The position numbers and the translations under genes are program-made. The notes under the pieces are model-generated. The model did not search any database and was not told the DNA's origin. It worked only from the letters and a program-made list of their open reading frames with translations. This document shows positions 45,756 through 55,597 of a DNA stretch of 64,000 nucleotides, piece by piece; within the stretch, counting starts at the first letter, position 1; the number at the start of each line of letters is the position of its first letter. Source of the stretch: Roseimaritima multifibrata. Lineage in GTDB: Bacteria; Planctomycetota; Planctomycetia; Pirellulales; Pirellulaceae. The stretch covers positions 3,224,001 to 3,288,000 of the forward strand of contig NZ_CP036262.1 of NCBI RefSeq assembly GCF_007741495.1. Reading direction: 5' to 3'.

Positions 45756-46592
45756 TTACCTGTCGGAGCGGCCGAATTCGGCTCTTACCCAGAAACCGCA
45801 ATCCAATTGGCGGTGGTGCGGATCGATCAGTTCGGCGCGACGTGTGGATACCGACAGCCCTTCGCCGAACCTGTCTCGCAGCCAGCGAACAATGTCCCTG
45901 CCTTCAATCTGTTCGCTATGGCCTGTGATCAACATCGCCGTCCGAGGCCCGCTAAGCAATTGAATGCAGTCGGACAGCAATGGCCACAGGTCACGCTCCA
46001 GACGCCAGGCACTCCCTTTGGGGCCGTGTCCGTAGGCGGGGGGATCCAGGATGATCAATTGATAATTTCGTTCTCTCCGTAGTTCCCTTGCGACGAACTT
46101 CCGTGCGTCGTCGGTCATGAAGCGAACGGAGTCGCCAAAACCGGCCAAACCCGCCGCCACTTTTGCGGCATTCACATTCGGTTTTGCGGCGTCGACATGC
46201 GTTACCTTGGCTCCTCCAGCCGCGGCTGCAAGCGAACTCGCTCCCGTGTACGCAAACAGGTTCAGGGCGGAATCACAGCCAAGTTTCTGGGACGTTTCCG
46301 CTATCCACTGCCAGTTGTCGTATTGTTCGGGGAAGAGCCCCAGATGACCGTATGGCGTTGGTTGGACCGGCATGGAGAATCGACCGCAATCGATCTGCAA
46401 GTCCTCGGGCCAGGGGCGGTTGAACGTCCAACGGCGTTCGCTTTCGTGGTACCGCGCATCGACGCCGTCCCAAGTCGCTGCGTACTTGGGATGTCCGGCG
46501 GCCGCGGGCGACGGTCGGTCGATCACATAACCGGCTAAAGATTCTAGCTTTCGACCACGACCAAAATCGAGTAGTTGATAGGAGGACGCCAC
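45756..46592 (-). CDS. RlmI-like class I SAM methyltransferase
   Basis: 278 residues, GTG start. ALNLFAYTGASSLAAAAGGAKVTHVDAAKPN (abridged) is the SAM-binding Rossmann part; IILDPPAYGHGPKG is the catalytic DPPxxG-type motif of the RlmI/RlmK and related RNA or DNA methyltransferases. A PUA-like N-terminus is absent or reduced, unlike the 390-residue RlmI of E. coli, so it is a short member of the group. The start lies only 5 bases after the stop of the giant surface protein gene, suggesting read-through co-transcription. Substrate likely rRNA, by family. Confidence 0.85.
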   Translation of the reverse strand: MASSYQLLDFGRGRKLESLAGYVIDRPSPAAAGHPKYAATWDGVDARYHESERRWTFNRPWPEDLQIDCGRFSMPVQPTPYGHLGLFPEQYDNWQWIAETSQKLGCDSALNLFAYTGASSLAAAAGGAKVTHVDAAKPNVNAAKVAAGLAGFGDSVRFMTDDARKFVARELRRERNYQLIILDPPAYGHGPKGSAWRLERDLWPLLSDCIQLLSGPRTAMLITGHSEQIEGRDIVRWLRDRFGEGLSVSTRRAELIDPHHRQLDCGFWVRAEFGRSDR

Positions 46593-46597
46593 CGCTC

Positions 46598-49500
46598 TTA
46601 TTCGTCACCCAAAAGGGCCAACGTATCGTCCACGGCACTTGGATCGATTTCCGATGTCCCTTCTTCTGTCAGATAGGTCTCCGCGGTCGCAGGCTGTGTG
46701 CCCGGTTCTGCGACATCGGCCATCGCAGAGTCGATTGCGTCGGTTCGCTGCTGAGCAATGGATGCCAAACTGCTAGACGTTTCAGGATTGTTGACGGAAA
46801 TCGATTGGTTTTGACCCAAATTGACCGTCGGAACGACTCCGTCCCCAAGGCTGGCGGAGCTTTCTCCTTGTGGCTGAGATTCGCCGCTTGCCAATTGGGT
46901 ACTGTCGGAGGTGGCGGCAGCGGTCGTTGCAAAGGCTTGTTGCAGATTGACTCGCAGCAGACGAACGTCATCGGAAAGGCCACGCACTTCATGATCGCTG
47001 GTGTCGCTGTCGATGTCGACCACTTGATGAACGCGTGTCCCGGAATCGTCGGTGACCGCGATATCGATTTCGGTCCCATCATCATTCATCGTAATGACCG
47101 GGTTGGTCAAATCTGAATTCTGTCCTGTAGGGAGCACAAACAGGCTTGTCTCTCCGGGAGAAACCGCCGCGAAGGTTCCTCTTGCCGGCGCCAAAGCCGC
47201 GGTGTCACGAAGCGACAGGAACGAAGGATGAATCTCTCCGATGAAGATCGCTTCCGCTTCACGGTCGCCGTCGGCTTCCGCACTTTCGAATGCAATCTGC
47301 TGAGCATCTTCGTTGCCAATCAAAAATGGAATCGCTGGGACTTCGACTTGGTAGCTGCCCGGCGCTTGGTCGGCAAAAGTGATCAAACCTGTGTTTGGGT
47401 CCGCGACTGCCGATACGCTAACGGAGTCGCCGAATTGAGTCGTGCCGGTCAACTGAGCCGTTAGAATCAGCCCACTATTCGGTAATGGCGCGGAGAAGAC
47501 GAAATCCCTGGGGATGTAGTCCAAGACCGAGACGGTGATCACGCCCGTTGCGGTCAGGCCGCCCGCATCGGTAACGGTGTAGGAAATCGTTTCGGTTCCG
47601 ACAAAACTTGCTGAGGACGGAGTGTATTGAACGGATTTGCCGTCCGCAGCGATCGATGCGGTCCCGCCGCCAGATGGAGTCCCAACGCTGGTGATCGTCA
47701 CTACCTCGCTGGCACCATCGACGTTCGTCCCCGCATCGGAGGGGACGAAAACGGTCACTCCGCTTCCGCCTTTGACGATGCTTGTCGTTACATTGCCCCC
47801 CGGAGGCGCGTCGTTGGAACCGGTCACGGTAAAGGTGATGGTCCCTACTGCGGTCGCCCCGTTGGAATCGGTGATGGTGTACGAAATATGTTCCGATCCG
47901 AAGAAGTTGGCTGCGGGAGCATAAACAACTCGCGTACCGTCGCTCGACAACGAAACCGAACTTCCGTTGGAAGAAGATCCGACCGACGTGAGCGAAAAGG
48001 TTTCGTCGGGGTCGTCGTTAGAATCGTTTGCCAGGACGTCAAATTCCGCCGCTGCGGCATCTTCTTGAACGGTGAAGGCATCATCGACAGCCGTCGGAGG
48101 CGGGTTGGCGGTCGACACGCTGACCACGATGGAAGCCTGGCTGGTAAGCGTTCCGTCTGAAATCGTGTAGGTGAAAGTATCGCCACCGCTGAAGTCCGCG
48201 GGCGGAGTGTAAAGAATCGCTCCGCCACCCGCTTCAATCGTGATCGTCCCGCCGGCGGTAGAAGTACCGACGGCCGTGATCGTCAAGGTTTCACCCGTAT
48301 CGGGCAGGCCCGAATCGTTGCTAAGCGGGGTCAGGCGATTGGCGGTTGAATTGCGGTCGACAGTAAACGTGTCGGGGACCGCGGACGGTGGGTCGTTAAC
48401 CGCCGTTACCGAAATGGTTGCCGTCGCGGTTTGCTCGACTCCATTGGAATCTTGCACGACATACGTCAAGGTTTCCGTTCCCGAAAAATCGGATGCAGGC
48501 GTGTACTGAACATTGCCGTTCACCACGCTTGCGGAACCGCCTGAATCGGGAGTGCCGACACTTTTCAGACTTAGCGTTTCGCTTCCTGAATGGATGACAT
48601 CATTTGCAACGACATCTAAGCTGTTGTTGGTGCTGTCTTCGGTGACCGTGAAGGAATCGTTTATGGCACTGAATGACGCGCTGATGGCCAAACTTACGCT
48701 GCCGAAGGCGACCTCATCAAATTCGATATCGTCTTCTTGGTTTAGCAACAAAAAGTCGGTTCCGTTGGTGTCCGGTTGGTTGGACGCAAACGTAATCTGC
48801 CCACTCTGTTTTGCGGTAAAGCGGATCGTGGCAATTTCTAATAGCGGCGGGTTAACGACGTTCAAGCGGAAACCACCAAGCTCGTCGATGATTCCATCAC
48901 CGATCGTGCCCTGTACCAATGTAGGGACCAATTCCGTGTTGAATGTGATCGGGTTATCGGCGATCGGTTCCGCTAAAGCACTGTCGAAGGTGATGTCGGT
49001 GTAGGCACCAAACACGCCGTCGGCGAACGCATTGGAACGATTGTCGTTCGCGCTAAAATGAAGTAGGAAGTCCTGCCCCGGTGCCACCGAACTGATCGCG
49101 TTTCCGTCAAGGTCGGTCACCGTCAGGACAATCGACCCGATGGCCGCCGATTGGACTTCCACTTGGAAAGCTTGCGTTCGTGTATTCCCCGCACTGTCGG
49201 TCAGCGTAACCGCAAAAGACTGGCTTCCAAGTTGAGATTCTGTTGGAGTCCATTCGATTAAACCGGTCGCGGAATCGATGATCGCTCCGGTGGGGGCGGA
49301 TGCTAAACCGTAAATCAATCCGGTTCCCTCTTCGGGATGCACAAGGTTGGCGGTGTAGAGCGATCCAACGTTGGCGGATTGAGGGATCGCGGCCGTGATC
49401 GTCGCCGGTGAGACGTTGTCGAACACCAGATTCAGGGCCGGGCTTTCGGCACTGTTGACGTTGTCACTGCCCCGTTGCCGAGCGGTGACGCTGTAGTTGC

Positions 49501-51412
49501 CGTTCCCAAGAGTTTCGAAGTTCTGCGTCGTGATCGAGACGGTGTCGCTGGTTGCCGATCCAATGCCGACGACCGTGCCGTTAACCAACAATTCAACAGT
49601 CGATCCAGGGCTGACGCCCGTGACGTTAAACGTCAGCGACGATGCGCCGGTGACGTTGTCGGTTGAACTGGTTCCGGTATCGCTGGCAGACGCAAGGTCG
49701 ACCGACGTTGGTGCTCCGGTTGAAAACGAAACCGAAAGAAATTGGATGTCGATCGGAGTCGAATTGACGGTTGGCTGGGTCGCGTTGGCGTCCGGACGGA
49801 CGGCGACACCAAGGTTGACAGTTCCTGAAAAACCGGCGGGTGGAGTGACGGTTACCAACCCGGTGGCGCTTACCGAGACGGTCGATCCGGAGGTGTCGGT
49901 TGCATCAATTTCCGCGATGTATTCGACCGCGTCCGCTTCAAGGTCGGTTGAGGAAAGCTGGAACTGCGCGGGGGTTCCTTGCGGGGCGACAACTTCAGGG
50001 ATGTCGGCGAGGTAAGGTTGCGCATTGTACGTGTCCGCACCGACCGTCACGTTCACAACTTGACTGTACGAATTGCCGTCGGAATCGGTCACTGTAAAAG
50101 TAACCGTGGTGCTACCGGTTGAATTCCCGGTCGGGCGAAGCATGACGACCGAGTTTTCGGTATCGGTGAAAATGGTCGCTGATTCGAAAACGACCGGAGT
50201 GTCCGGCAATTTGTCGGCATTGACCGATACCCGGCTGATCCCTTCACGAACCTTTTCGCCTTCAACCAGCTGACCGAAAACGGAGTGGTTGAAGTCCAGT
50301 TGTTGGGCGTTCCCCTCCAGGATAAAGAACTGGCTGTCGTTGGTGTCGTCGGTCGATTTCGCGTAGGACAAAACCCCTCGCGTTGTGTGCTGCAATTCAG
50401 GATGGTACTGGTCGTCGAAATCGCCGAGGGTGGAACCGCCGGTTCCGTTGCCATTGGGGTCGCCACCTTGAAGGACGAAGGTGTTGTCGACGCGATGGAA
50501 TGTCAGGCCATCATAAAATCCTGACTGAGCAAGTTCGATGACTCGCGAAGCGGGGCGTTCGGCTCGCTGTTCGAACAGCTCGAAGACCATTTCGCCATAG
50601 CCTTCCACGTTCAGTCGAAGACTGCGGTTCCCTTGCAGGACGATCGCTTCCAGCATGTCCGGATCGGCTACCGTTGCTGTCACGGTCAGCGGTCCGCCGT
50701 TGGGGTCGTAAGCATCGATGGGAACGTGAATCGGTGATCCGATGGCGACCGTTTGGTCTTCAACGTTGGCAAACGTTGGGTCTTCCGATTGAGGGATCGT
50801 GATTCCCGCATGGTCTGCGATCTGTTGCAACGTTAACAGGCCGGTTACCCGAGTCTGAGCATCAAAATCCCAGGTTGGATACACGGTGATCCCGTTTGCA
50901 GTGGCAACGGCATTGGGTTGTTGGCTGCCGTCGGTGACTTCAACAAACGGCAATTCGTTCTTGCCATCTTCGAACAGTTCTTTCTGAGCCGTACAAACTT
51001 CACACCAGTCGGCACCGTAGAAAACGACCCCTTGGTCTTTCAACAGTTTCGCAAAAGCGACCAAATCAACTGCTGGTTCGCCCTGAGCCGTTGAGTTGAC
51101 GATGGACAATTGATCACCAGAGGAGCCGTCGTTCTGGTCGGTTTCTCCAATTCCGTTGGTCGAGAATAGTTCCACATCCCCTGCCAGCATCTGGCGCCCT
51201 TCAAGGGACTCAAGACGCAGGCCACGGCGTTTCGTTTCACCACTCGTACTGGTCGAATTACCCATCAGCAGGCGGCGCAAAAACGAGCGGCCACGGCTTC
51301 CAGCGGAATTGGAGCTAGCGAAATTGGACTTGGCGACCTGGGAGTTTCGTGGCGTCTGTGTCACGCTGAAAACCTGCAGAAAAAGGACTCGGTTTGGGCT
51401 GAATACCATCAT
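46598..51412 (-). CDS. Giant surface protein: thioredoxin-cyclophilin-cadherin
   Basis: 1604 residues. LESLEGRQMLAGD (67-79) is the N-terminal targeting motif of planctomycete surface proteins. Then: thioredoxin-like domain (114-205, CEVC at 137-140, GITVYPTWDF); cyclophilin-type peptidyl-prolyl isomerase (270-415, FHRVDN with catalytic-type R307, GGDPNGNGTGG, SQFFIL); Ig-like beta domains (420-755); a cohesin-like domain (758-910); about four cadherin-like/VCBS repeats (from 915, with VTEDSTNN, TYTISDGTL, ISYTVTDAGG); an acidic end. Probably exported and surface-bound, acting on folding of extracellular partners. A fusion of this type is unusual. Gene overlaps nothing; an RlmI-like gene follows. 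Confidence 0.9.
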   Translation of the reverse strand: MMVFSPNRVLFLQVFSVTQTPRNSQVAKSNFASSNSAGSRGRSFLRRLLMGNSTSTSGETKRRGLRLESLEGRQMLAGDVELFSTNGIGETDQNDGSSGDQLSIVNSTAQGEPAVDLVAFAKLLKDQGVVFYGADWCEVCTAQKELFEDGKNELPFVEVTDGSQQPNAVATANGITVYPTWDFDAQTRVTGLLTLQQIADHAGITIPQSEDPTFANVEDQTVAIGSPIHVPIDAYDPNGGPLTVTATVADPDMLEAIVLQGNRSLRLNVEGYGEMVFELFEQRAERPASRVIELAQSGFYDGLTFHRVDNTFVLQGGDPNGNGTGGSTLGDFDDQYHPELQHTTRGVLSYAKSTDDTNDSQFFILEGNAQQLDFNHSVFGQLVEGEKVREGISRVSVNADKLPDTPVVFESATIFTDTENSVVMLRPTGNSTGSTTVTFTVTDSDGNSYSQVVNVTVGADTYNAQPYLADIPEVVAPQGTPAQFQLSSTDLEADAVEYIAEIDATDTSGSTVSVSATGLVTVTPPAGFSGTVNLGVAVRPDANATQPTVNSTPIDIQFLSVSFSTGAPTSVDLASASDTGTSSTDNVTGASSLTFNVTGVSPGSTVELLVNGTVVGIGSATSDTVSITTQNFETLGNGNYSVTARQRGSDNVNSAESPALNLVFDNVSPATITAAIPQSANVGSLYTANLVHPEEGTGLIYGLASAPTGAIIDSATGLIEWTPTESQLGSQSFAVTLTDSAGNTRTQAFQVEVQSAAIGSIVLTVTDLDGNAISSVAPGQDFLLHFSANDNRSNAFADGVFGAYTDITFDSALAEPIADNPITFNTELVPTLVQGTIGDGIIDELGGFRLNVVNPPLLEIATIRFTAKQSGQITFASNQPDTNGTDFLLLNQEDDIEFDEVAFGSVSLAISASFSAINDSFTVTEDSTNNSLDVVANDVIHSGSETLSLKSVGTPDSGGSASVVNGNVQYTPASDFSGTETLTYVVQDSNGVEQTATATISVTAVNDPPSAVPDTFTVDRNSTANRLTPLSNDSGLPDTGETLTITAVGTSTAGGTITIEAGGGAILYTPPADFSGGDTFTYTISDGTLTSQASIVVSVSTANPPPTAVDDAFTVQEDAAAAEFDVLANDSNDDPDETFSLTSVGSSSNGSSVSLSSDGTRVVYAPAANFFGSEHISYTITDSNGATAVGTITFTVTGSNDAPPGGNVTTSIVKGGSGVTVFVPSDAGTNVDGASEVVTITSVGTPSGGGTASIAADGKSVQYTPSSASFVGTETISYTVTDAGGLTATGVITVSVLDYIPRDFVFSAPLPNSGLILTAQLTGTTQFGDSVSVSAVADPNTGLITFADQAPGSYQVEVPAIPFLIGNEDAQQIAFESAEADGDREAEAIFIGEIHPSFLSLRDTAALAPARGTFAAVSPGETSLFVLPTGQNSDLTNPVITMNDDGTEIDIAVTDDSGTRVHQVVDIDSDTSDHEVRGLSDDVRLLRVNLQQAFATTAAATSDSTQLASGESQPQGESSASLGDGVVPTVNLGQNQSISVNNPETSSSLASIAQQRTDAIDSAMADVAEPGTQPATAETYLTEEGTSEIDPSAVDDTLALLGDE

Positions 51413-51949
51413 GCCAGCCTACTTCCGGGAACCAGAAAAAAGGGTCCCGTACAGTTGGTTATATAGCTCTCGACAAAGAACACGCAGCATATTCAGTTAA
51501 ATCATTGCAAACGTTACGGCTTAACATCGGGCTGCAACGTTAGACGCCAGCAATTGCGTATGGTTCCCGGATTTCAACGGGCGGTCCCGAAGAGGGGGAG
51601 GCTGGTTGCTTGCGGCGGGGGTGGCGCCGGCCCGAAGAAAGGGCTTTTTCAGTTCGTGTTGCGGGACTCGTTGCCTCGTCCACTACGTCAGGGAATGATG
51701 CAGCGTTCCAATGCTGGGTGAAGCGGTCCTATCTTGGTAGGAGACGTTTCAGCAAGTTAGATGAGTCCGCCAAGCCGTCCTGGTCCCATTTGGCTTTGCT
51801 ACTGAAATCCCGCAAAACGGACGCAAATAGAATCGCACATCCAGCGGGAAAGGGGACGCTTTATCGTACCGGCACGCCCGGTACGGCACGCTTGCTGTCA
51901 GCAAGGTCGCGCTCCGTACCGTGGCCAGGATTTCAGTCACCGATCGAGA

Positions 51950-53356
51950 CTAGACCTTGGTCAGCAGGTCTTTGATACCTGTCGACAGGATCGGGTCGAT
52001 TGCAGGGGCACACCAGGCAACGCTTGCGGCATACCCGCCCTGCGGGAAGGCGTCCGCCGTTGGAATGTACCACGGGCCTCCGTCTCCATAGGCGGCGCAG
52101 GCAACGAATCGGTCTGGGGCTTCGGCTTGAGCCCGCAGTTGGTATTCGATGAAGCTTTCCGATGGTAGGTGGATCAACGAGACGTTGTTGAGGTGCAACC
52201 CACTAAGAGTAACCGGGATCTTCTTTTTGATTCGGCGTGACCACGCCACAGCGTAGGAAGGACGATTTCGATTGACGACGCGTTCTCCGTGATCGGAAAT
52301 CTGTTGCATCAGTTTGTCTTCGTCTACCGAAGGATTGACCGGTGGCAAAATGTCTTTTGTCACCCAGCTGACCGAAGTGATCTCTTTCGGTTCTAACGCC
52401 TCTGAGGATTTCTGCATCCCGGTAAGGATCCGGTTCATCAGGATGGGACGCATTTCCTTCGAACCATCGTTGTACTTTCCTGCACCGATATTGCCGCCGC
52501 AGCCATTGAAGTACATGTGGGTGCAATCGGGTTCGGCGATTTGCATTTGTTTTCTAGCCAAACCGCAGAAATCCGAACTGACTCGACCGTCGCCGTAGTA
52601 GCTCATCGGATGGCAAGCGTAGTAGTAACAGGCTGCCACCTTTTTGTCTCCGTTGTAGAACGCTACCTGTTTCAGCATTGGGTCGATCAGACCTTCAGGA
52701 TAAATCTGGTGCGCTGGCGATTTGGAACTGCTGCCTCGCTGCGAACGTACTTTTCCATCCAGCCCAATCAGCCTGCGGTTTCCGGCAACCTTTTCGACTT
52801 CCGCTTGTCCGGTAGCAACGTGGGTGACTGGAACCGTCGATTCCAATGCCTGTTGGGCTGCGGACTTTGCCGATTTCAGGCAGTTATCGAAGAAAGCTGG
52901 CTCGACCGTTAATGGCAGGTCCCCTTGGGCGGTGAGGATTTCATTGGCGTCCAAGCAGGCAAACGGTGCGTTGTGTTGGTGCACGCAGTGAACGGTGACT
53001 CGATCGATCGTGGTTCCCGCTCCATCTGCTAATGCTTGACGCCATTTGATATGGGCGGAGTTAAGCAATCCGGTCCAGTCGACGACACAGACCACGATTG
53101 GTTTTCCGCAGCCCTGCAGGACGTAGCCAATCGCTTCCAACGGATCGTCAACGGCTTCCACTGGTTTGATCCAACCTCCGCAAAGTGGATGTCCTGTTGG
53201 AGGAGTGACGTCGAATCGAAACAGACCGATGCTCAGTTTTCCCTCTTTTTCCGGGGCGGGGGCCGCGGCGGATGCCACGCTTGCGGCAATGCTTCCCGCA
53301 GCCGTTCCTGCGATCATGGTTCGGCGGTTGAATGAGCCATTAGAAGAATTGGGCAT
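51950..53356 (-). CDS. Neutral-ceramidase-like exported protein
   Basis: 468 residues. An RR-containing Tat-like signal (NRRTMIAGTAAGSIAASVASA) precedes the ceramidase N-terminal-domain pattern: IGLFRFDVTPPTGHPLCGGW, VHCVHQHNAPF (zinc His-x-His), CHPMSYYGDGRVSSDFCG (His and Ser/Asp). Where neutral ceramidases have the serine nucleophile in NxGDxSPN, this protein reads FNGCGGNIGAGKYND, without that serine. It is therefore a member of the fold with unclear, perhaps different, chemistry. Exported. Diverges from the C45-type hydrolase gene. Confidence 0.82.
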   Translation of the reverse strand: MPNSSNGSFNRRTMIAGTAAGSIAASVASAAAPAPEKEGKLSIGLFRFDVTPPTGHPLCGGWIKPVEAVDDPLEAIGYVLQGCGKPIVVCVVDWTGLLNSAHIKWRQALADGAGTTIDRVTVHCVHQHNAPFACLDANEILTAQGDLPLTVEPAFFDNCLKSAKSAAQQALESTVPVTHVATGQAEVEKVAGNRRLIGLDGKVRSQRGSSSKSPAHQIYPEGLIDPMLKQVAFYNGDKKVAACYYYACHPMSYYGDGRVSSDFCGLARKQMQIAEPDCTHMYFNGCGGNIGAGKYNDGSKEMRPILMNRILTGMQKSSEALEPKEITSVSWVTKDILPPVNPSVDEDKLMQQISDHGERVVNRNRPSYAVAWSRRIKKKIPVTLSGLHLNNVSLIHLPSESFIEYQLRAQAEAPDRFVACAAYGDGGPWYIPTADAFPQGGYAASVAWCAPAIDPILSTGIKDLLTKV

Positions 53357-53656
53357 CGATGTTGCTCCAGTGAGGTACGCAAGGAAGGAAAATTGAGAGG
53401 AAGGGAAAACGCGGGGAAAGGTAGGATACAGCAGCCGCGAGGAGGCCGTGGTCCATGCTGGTCGAATCGTGCGGCCAGCTTGGATGGGGAAGTGGAGGGG
53501 AGGGCGGAGGTGGGAGAGCGGTGGCGGTGTTGATATGGATTGCGGTTGATGCGTTTACGGCGGACCAATTGTGTTACAGATCGTTACCAACTGGTCCCTT
53601 GGGGTTTGCTAATATAGGGGGGCTTCGTTTCAAAAATCCTCGCTGGGGCTCTGCCG

Positions 53657-55522
53657 ATGAACCGCGCTTCGTTGTTTCGATTTATGTCAGTCTTCGTTGT
53701 CGTTTTGTCGGCGGCAATTATTGCCCCAGGAACGGCTGCACAAGCCCAGGGCAGTGGAAAGGCTTCCAATCCTGAAAACTTGAGCGAATCGATCGGCCCA
53801 CTGTTGTCGATTCTCTCGGGCAATTCCGAAACGTTTGCAATCACCGCCGGAATCGATGTTCAAATCGATGACCGAATTCAACACGTAGACGCTCGATTGG
53901 TCCGCTTTGACAGCGAATCTTTCGACCTTCAACTTACGCACTCCGACTACAGTTTGCAAATTCGTCGACGTGCGAATGAGACCGCCTTTGCACTTCCTCA
54001 CCATAAAGTTGTGTTTACGGGGGCTGGAAAGCTCGTCGGCGACGACCAGCTGGCACCGGGGGGGATGGCGGCAAGACTAATTGGATCGGGATCGGTCGTG
54101 GCCTTGTACGCGCCGGTGATCCTTGGGGGAGACCCCGCGGTCGTGTCGCAGGTGTTGACCAATTTAATCGACACCGAATTCGATTCGAGCCAGAACCGAT
54201 GGCAATTCGATGACGATTTCTCGATGCAATTTAGCAATCAAAATCGAAATGTCGCGATTCAAGTGGATGGCGAACACTCGGCGGTTGTCAAAATTGAAAC
54301 CAATCTGCCGGCAATGTCCGACGTCAATGACTGGCCCGGATATCAAATGGTTTCGTTGGAACGAAAAGAGATCGAGCGAACGCTTGCCCGAGGCGTCCGT
54401 CGAGCGATGGAGATTCTGCTTCCCTCACGCCAATTGACCAACCCGCCAGAACAGAACAAGACGGTTGAACATGGAGAATTGCGTTGGCAGGACGGGCAGC
54501 GTGTGGTGCTACTGCATGGGACGCCGGAGGAAGTTGGGTTTGCCCACGGGCAGTTGTTGAACAAAGAAGCACAACGGTGTATCGATTCCGTTCTCTATAC
54601 CTTTGGGACGGTCAATACGATCCGCAACGGCACCTGGTTTCGCAATGATTTAGATCAGGCCTATCAGAGGCTCGCTCCTTTCATTCCAGAGGACCACCAA
54701 GCCGAAACGTTTGCGTTTGCTAAGGCGATGGAACTGGAACCCGAAACGGCTCAGGCGATCAACGTCTTTCCTGAATTGTTTCATTGCAGTGGATTTGCTC
54801 TGTTCGGTAAGGCAACGGTCGACGGAAAACTACTGCATGGGCGTGTTCTGGACTATATGACAACGATTGGACTGCAAGATTCGGCGACCACATTTATCGT
54901 TTCGATCGATGGGAAGCACGGGTTCGCGAATGTTGGTTATGCCGGATTCATTGGTAGCGTCAGCGGGATGAATGACCAGTCGATTTCGTTGGGTGAAATG
55001 GGAGGTCATGGAGAGGGCCAATGGGATGGTGTTCCGATGGCGACCTTGATGCGGCGTGCCCTGGAAGAATGCAGTACGCTGCAGGAAGTCCAACAGCTTT
55101 GGGAAACCAATCCACGGACCTGTGAATATTATTATGTTTTCGCCGACGGTAAGACCAACGAGGCGGTGGGCGTGATGGCGACTCCTGATTTGTTAAAATT
55201 CGTCCAGCCTGGTGAGGCGCACGAACTGCTGGGAGAAGGGATCGAAGACGCGGTCGTTTTGTCAGCGGGAGGAAGGCTTAAAACGTTGCGTCAACGCGTG
55301 CAGGAAAAGTACGGTAAGGTCGATGTCGACGTTGCCAAGTGGTTGATGAGCCGACCGGTGGCGATGTCTTCGAACTTGCATAACGTTTTGTTTGTTCCTC
55401 AAGACCTGATCTTTTATGTCGCGAACGCCAGCCATTCCGAACCGGCTGCGAACCGCCCCTATGTAAAAATGGATTTGGAGGCGTTGCTGAAATCGATGCC
55501 ATCCCCGACGCTTTCTCCGTAA
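53657..55522 (+). CDS. C45-type autoproteolytic hydrolase with extra N-domain
   Basis: 621 residues with a signal sequence (FMSVFVVVLSAAIIAPGTAA). Residues about 40-275 form a beta-rich domain of no family I recognise. The rest matches the peptidase C45/penicillin-acyltransferase-like Ntn hydrolases: VVLLHGTPEEVGFAHGQLL, LFHCSGFALFG (C377 would become the N-terminal nucleophile after self-cleavage), DGKLLHGRVLDYMTT, GFANVGYAGFIGSVSGMND. It should cleave an amide or acyl bond outside the cytoplasm. The alpha/beta hydrolase gene 75 bases on may be co-transcribed. Confidence 0.88.
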   Translation: MNRASLFRFMSVFVVVLSAAIIAPGTAAQAQGSGKASNPENLSESIGPLLSILSGNSETFAITAGIDVQIDDRIQHVDARLVRFDSESFDLQLTHSDYSLQIRRRANETAFALPHHKVVFTGAGKLVGDDQLAPGGMAARLIGSGSVVALYAPVILGGDPAVVSQVLTNLIDTEFDSSQNRWQFDDDFSMQFSNQNRNVAIQVDGEHSAVVKIETNLPAMSDVNDWPGYQMVSLERKEIERTLARGVRRAMEILLPSRQLTNPPEQNKTVEHGELRWQDGQRVVLLHGTPEEVGFAHGQLLNKEAQRCIDSVLYTFGTVNTIRNGTWFRNDLDQAYQRLAPFIPEDHQAETFAFAKAMELEPETAQAINVFPELFHCSGFALFGKATVDGKLLHGRVLDYMTTIGLQDSATTFIVSIDGKHGFANVGYAGFIGSVSGMNDQSISLGEMGGHGEGQWDGVPMATLMRRALEECSTLQEVQQLWETNPRTCEYYYVFADGKTNEAVGVMATPDLLKFVQPGEAHELLGEGIEDAVVLSAGGRLKTLRQRVQEKYGKVDVDVAKWLMSRPVAMSSNLHNVLFVPQDLIFYVANASHSEPAANRPYVKMDLEALLKSMPSPTLSP

Positions 55523-55597
55523 TTCTTGTTTGGGAAGGAACCGAGGCACGGTTGCCTGCGGTTTGCAGTGAAAACGACTCTTGCTGTGTGGAATGCG

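Noticed and set aside
47497-50273. Several plus-strand frames under the giant protein gene
   Set aside because: Shadows of the minus-strand low-complexity beta-repeat coding region.
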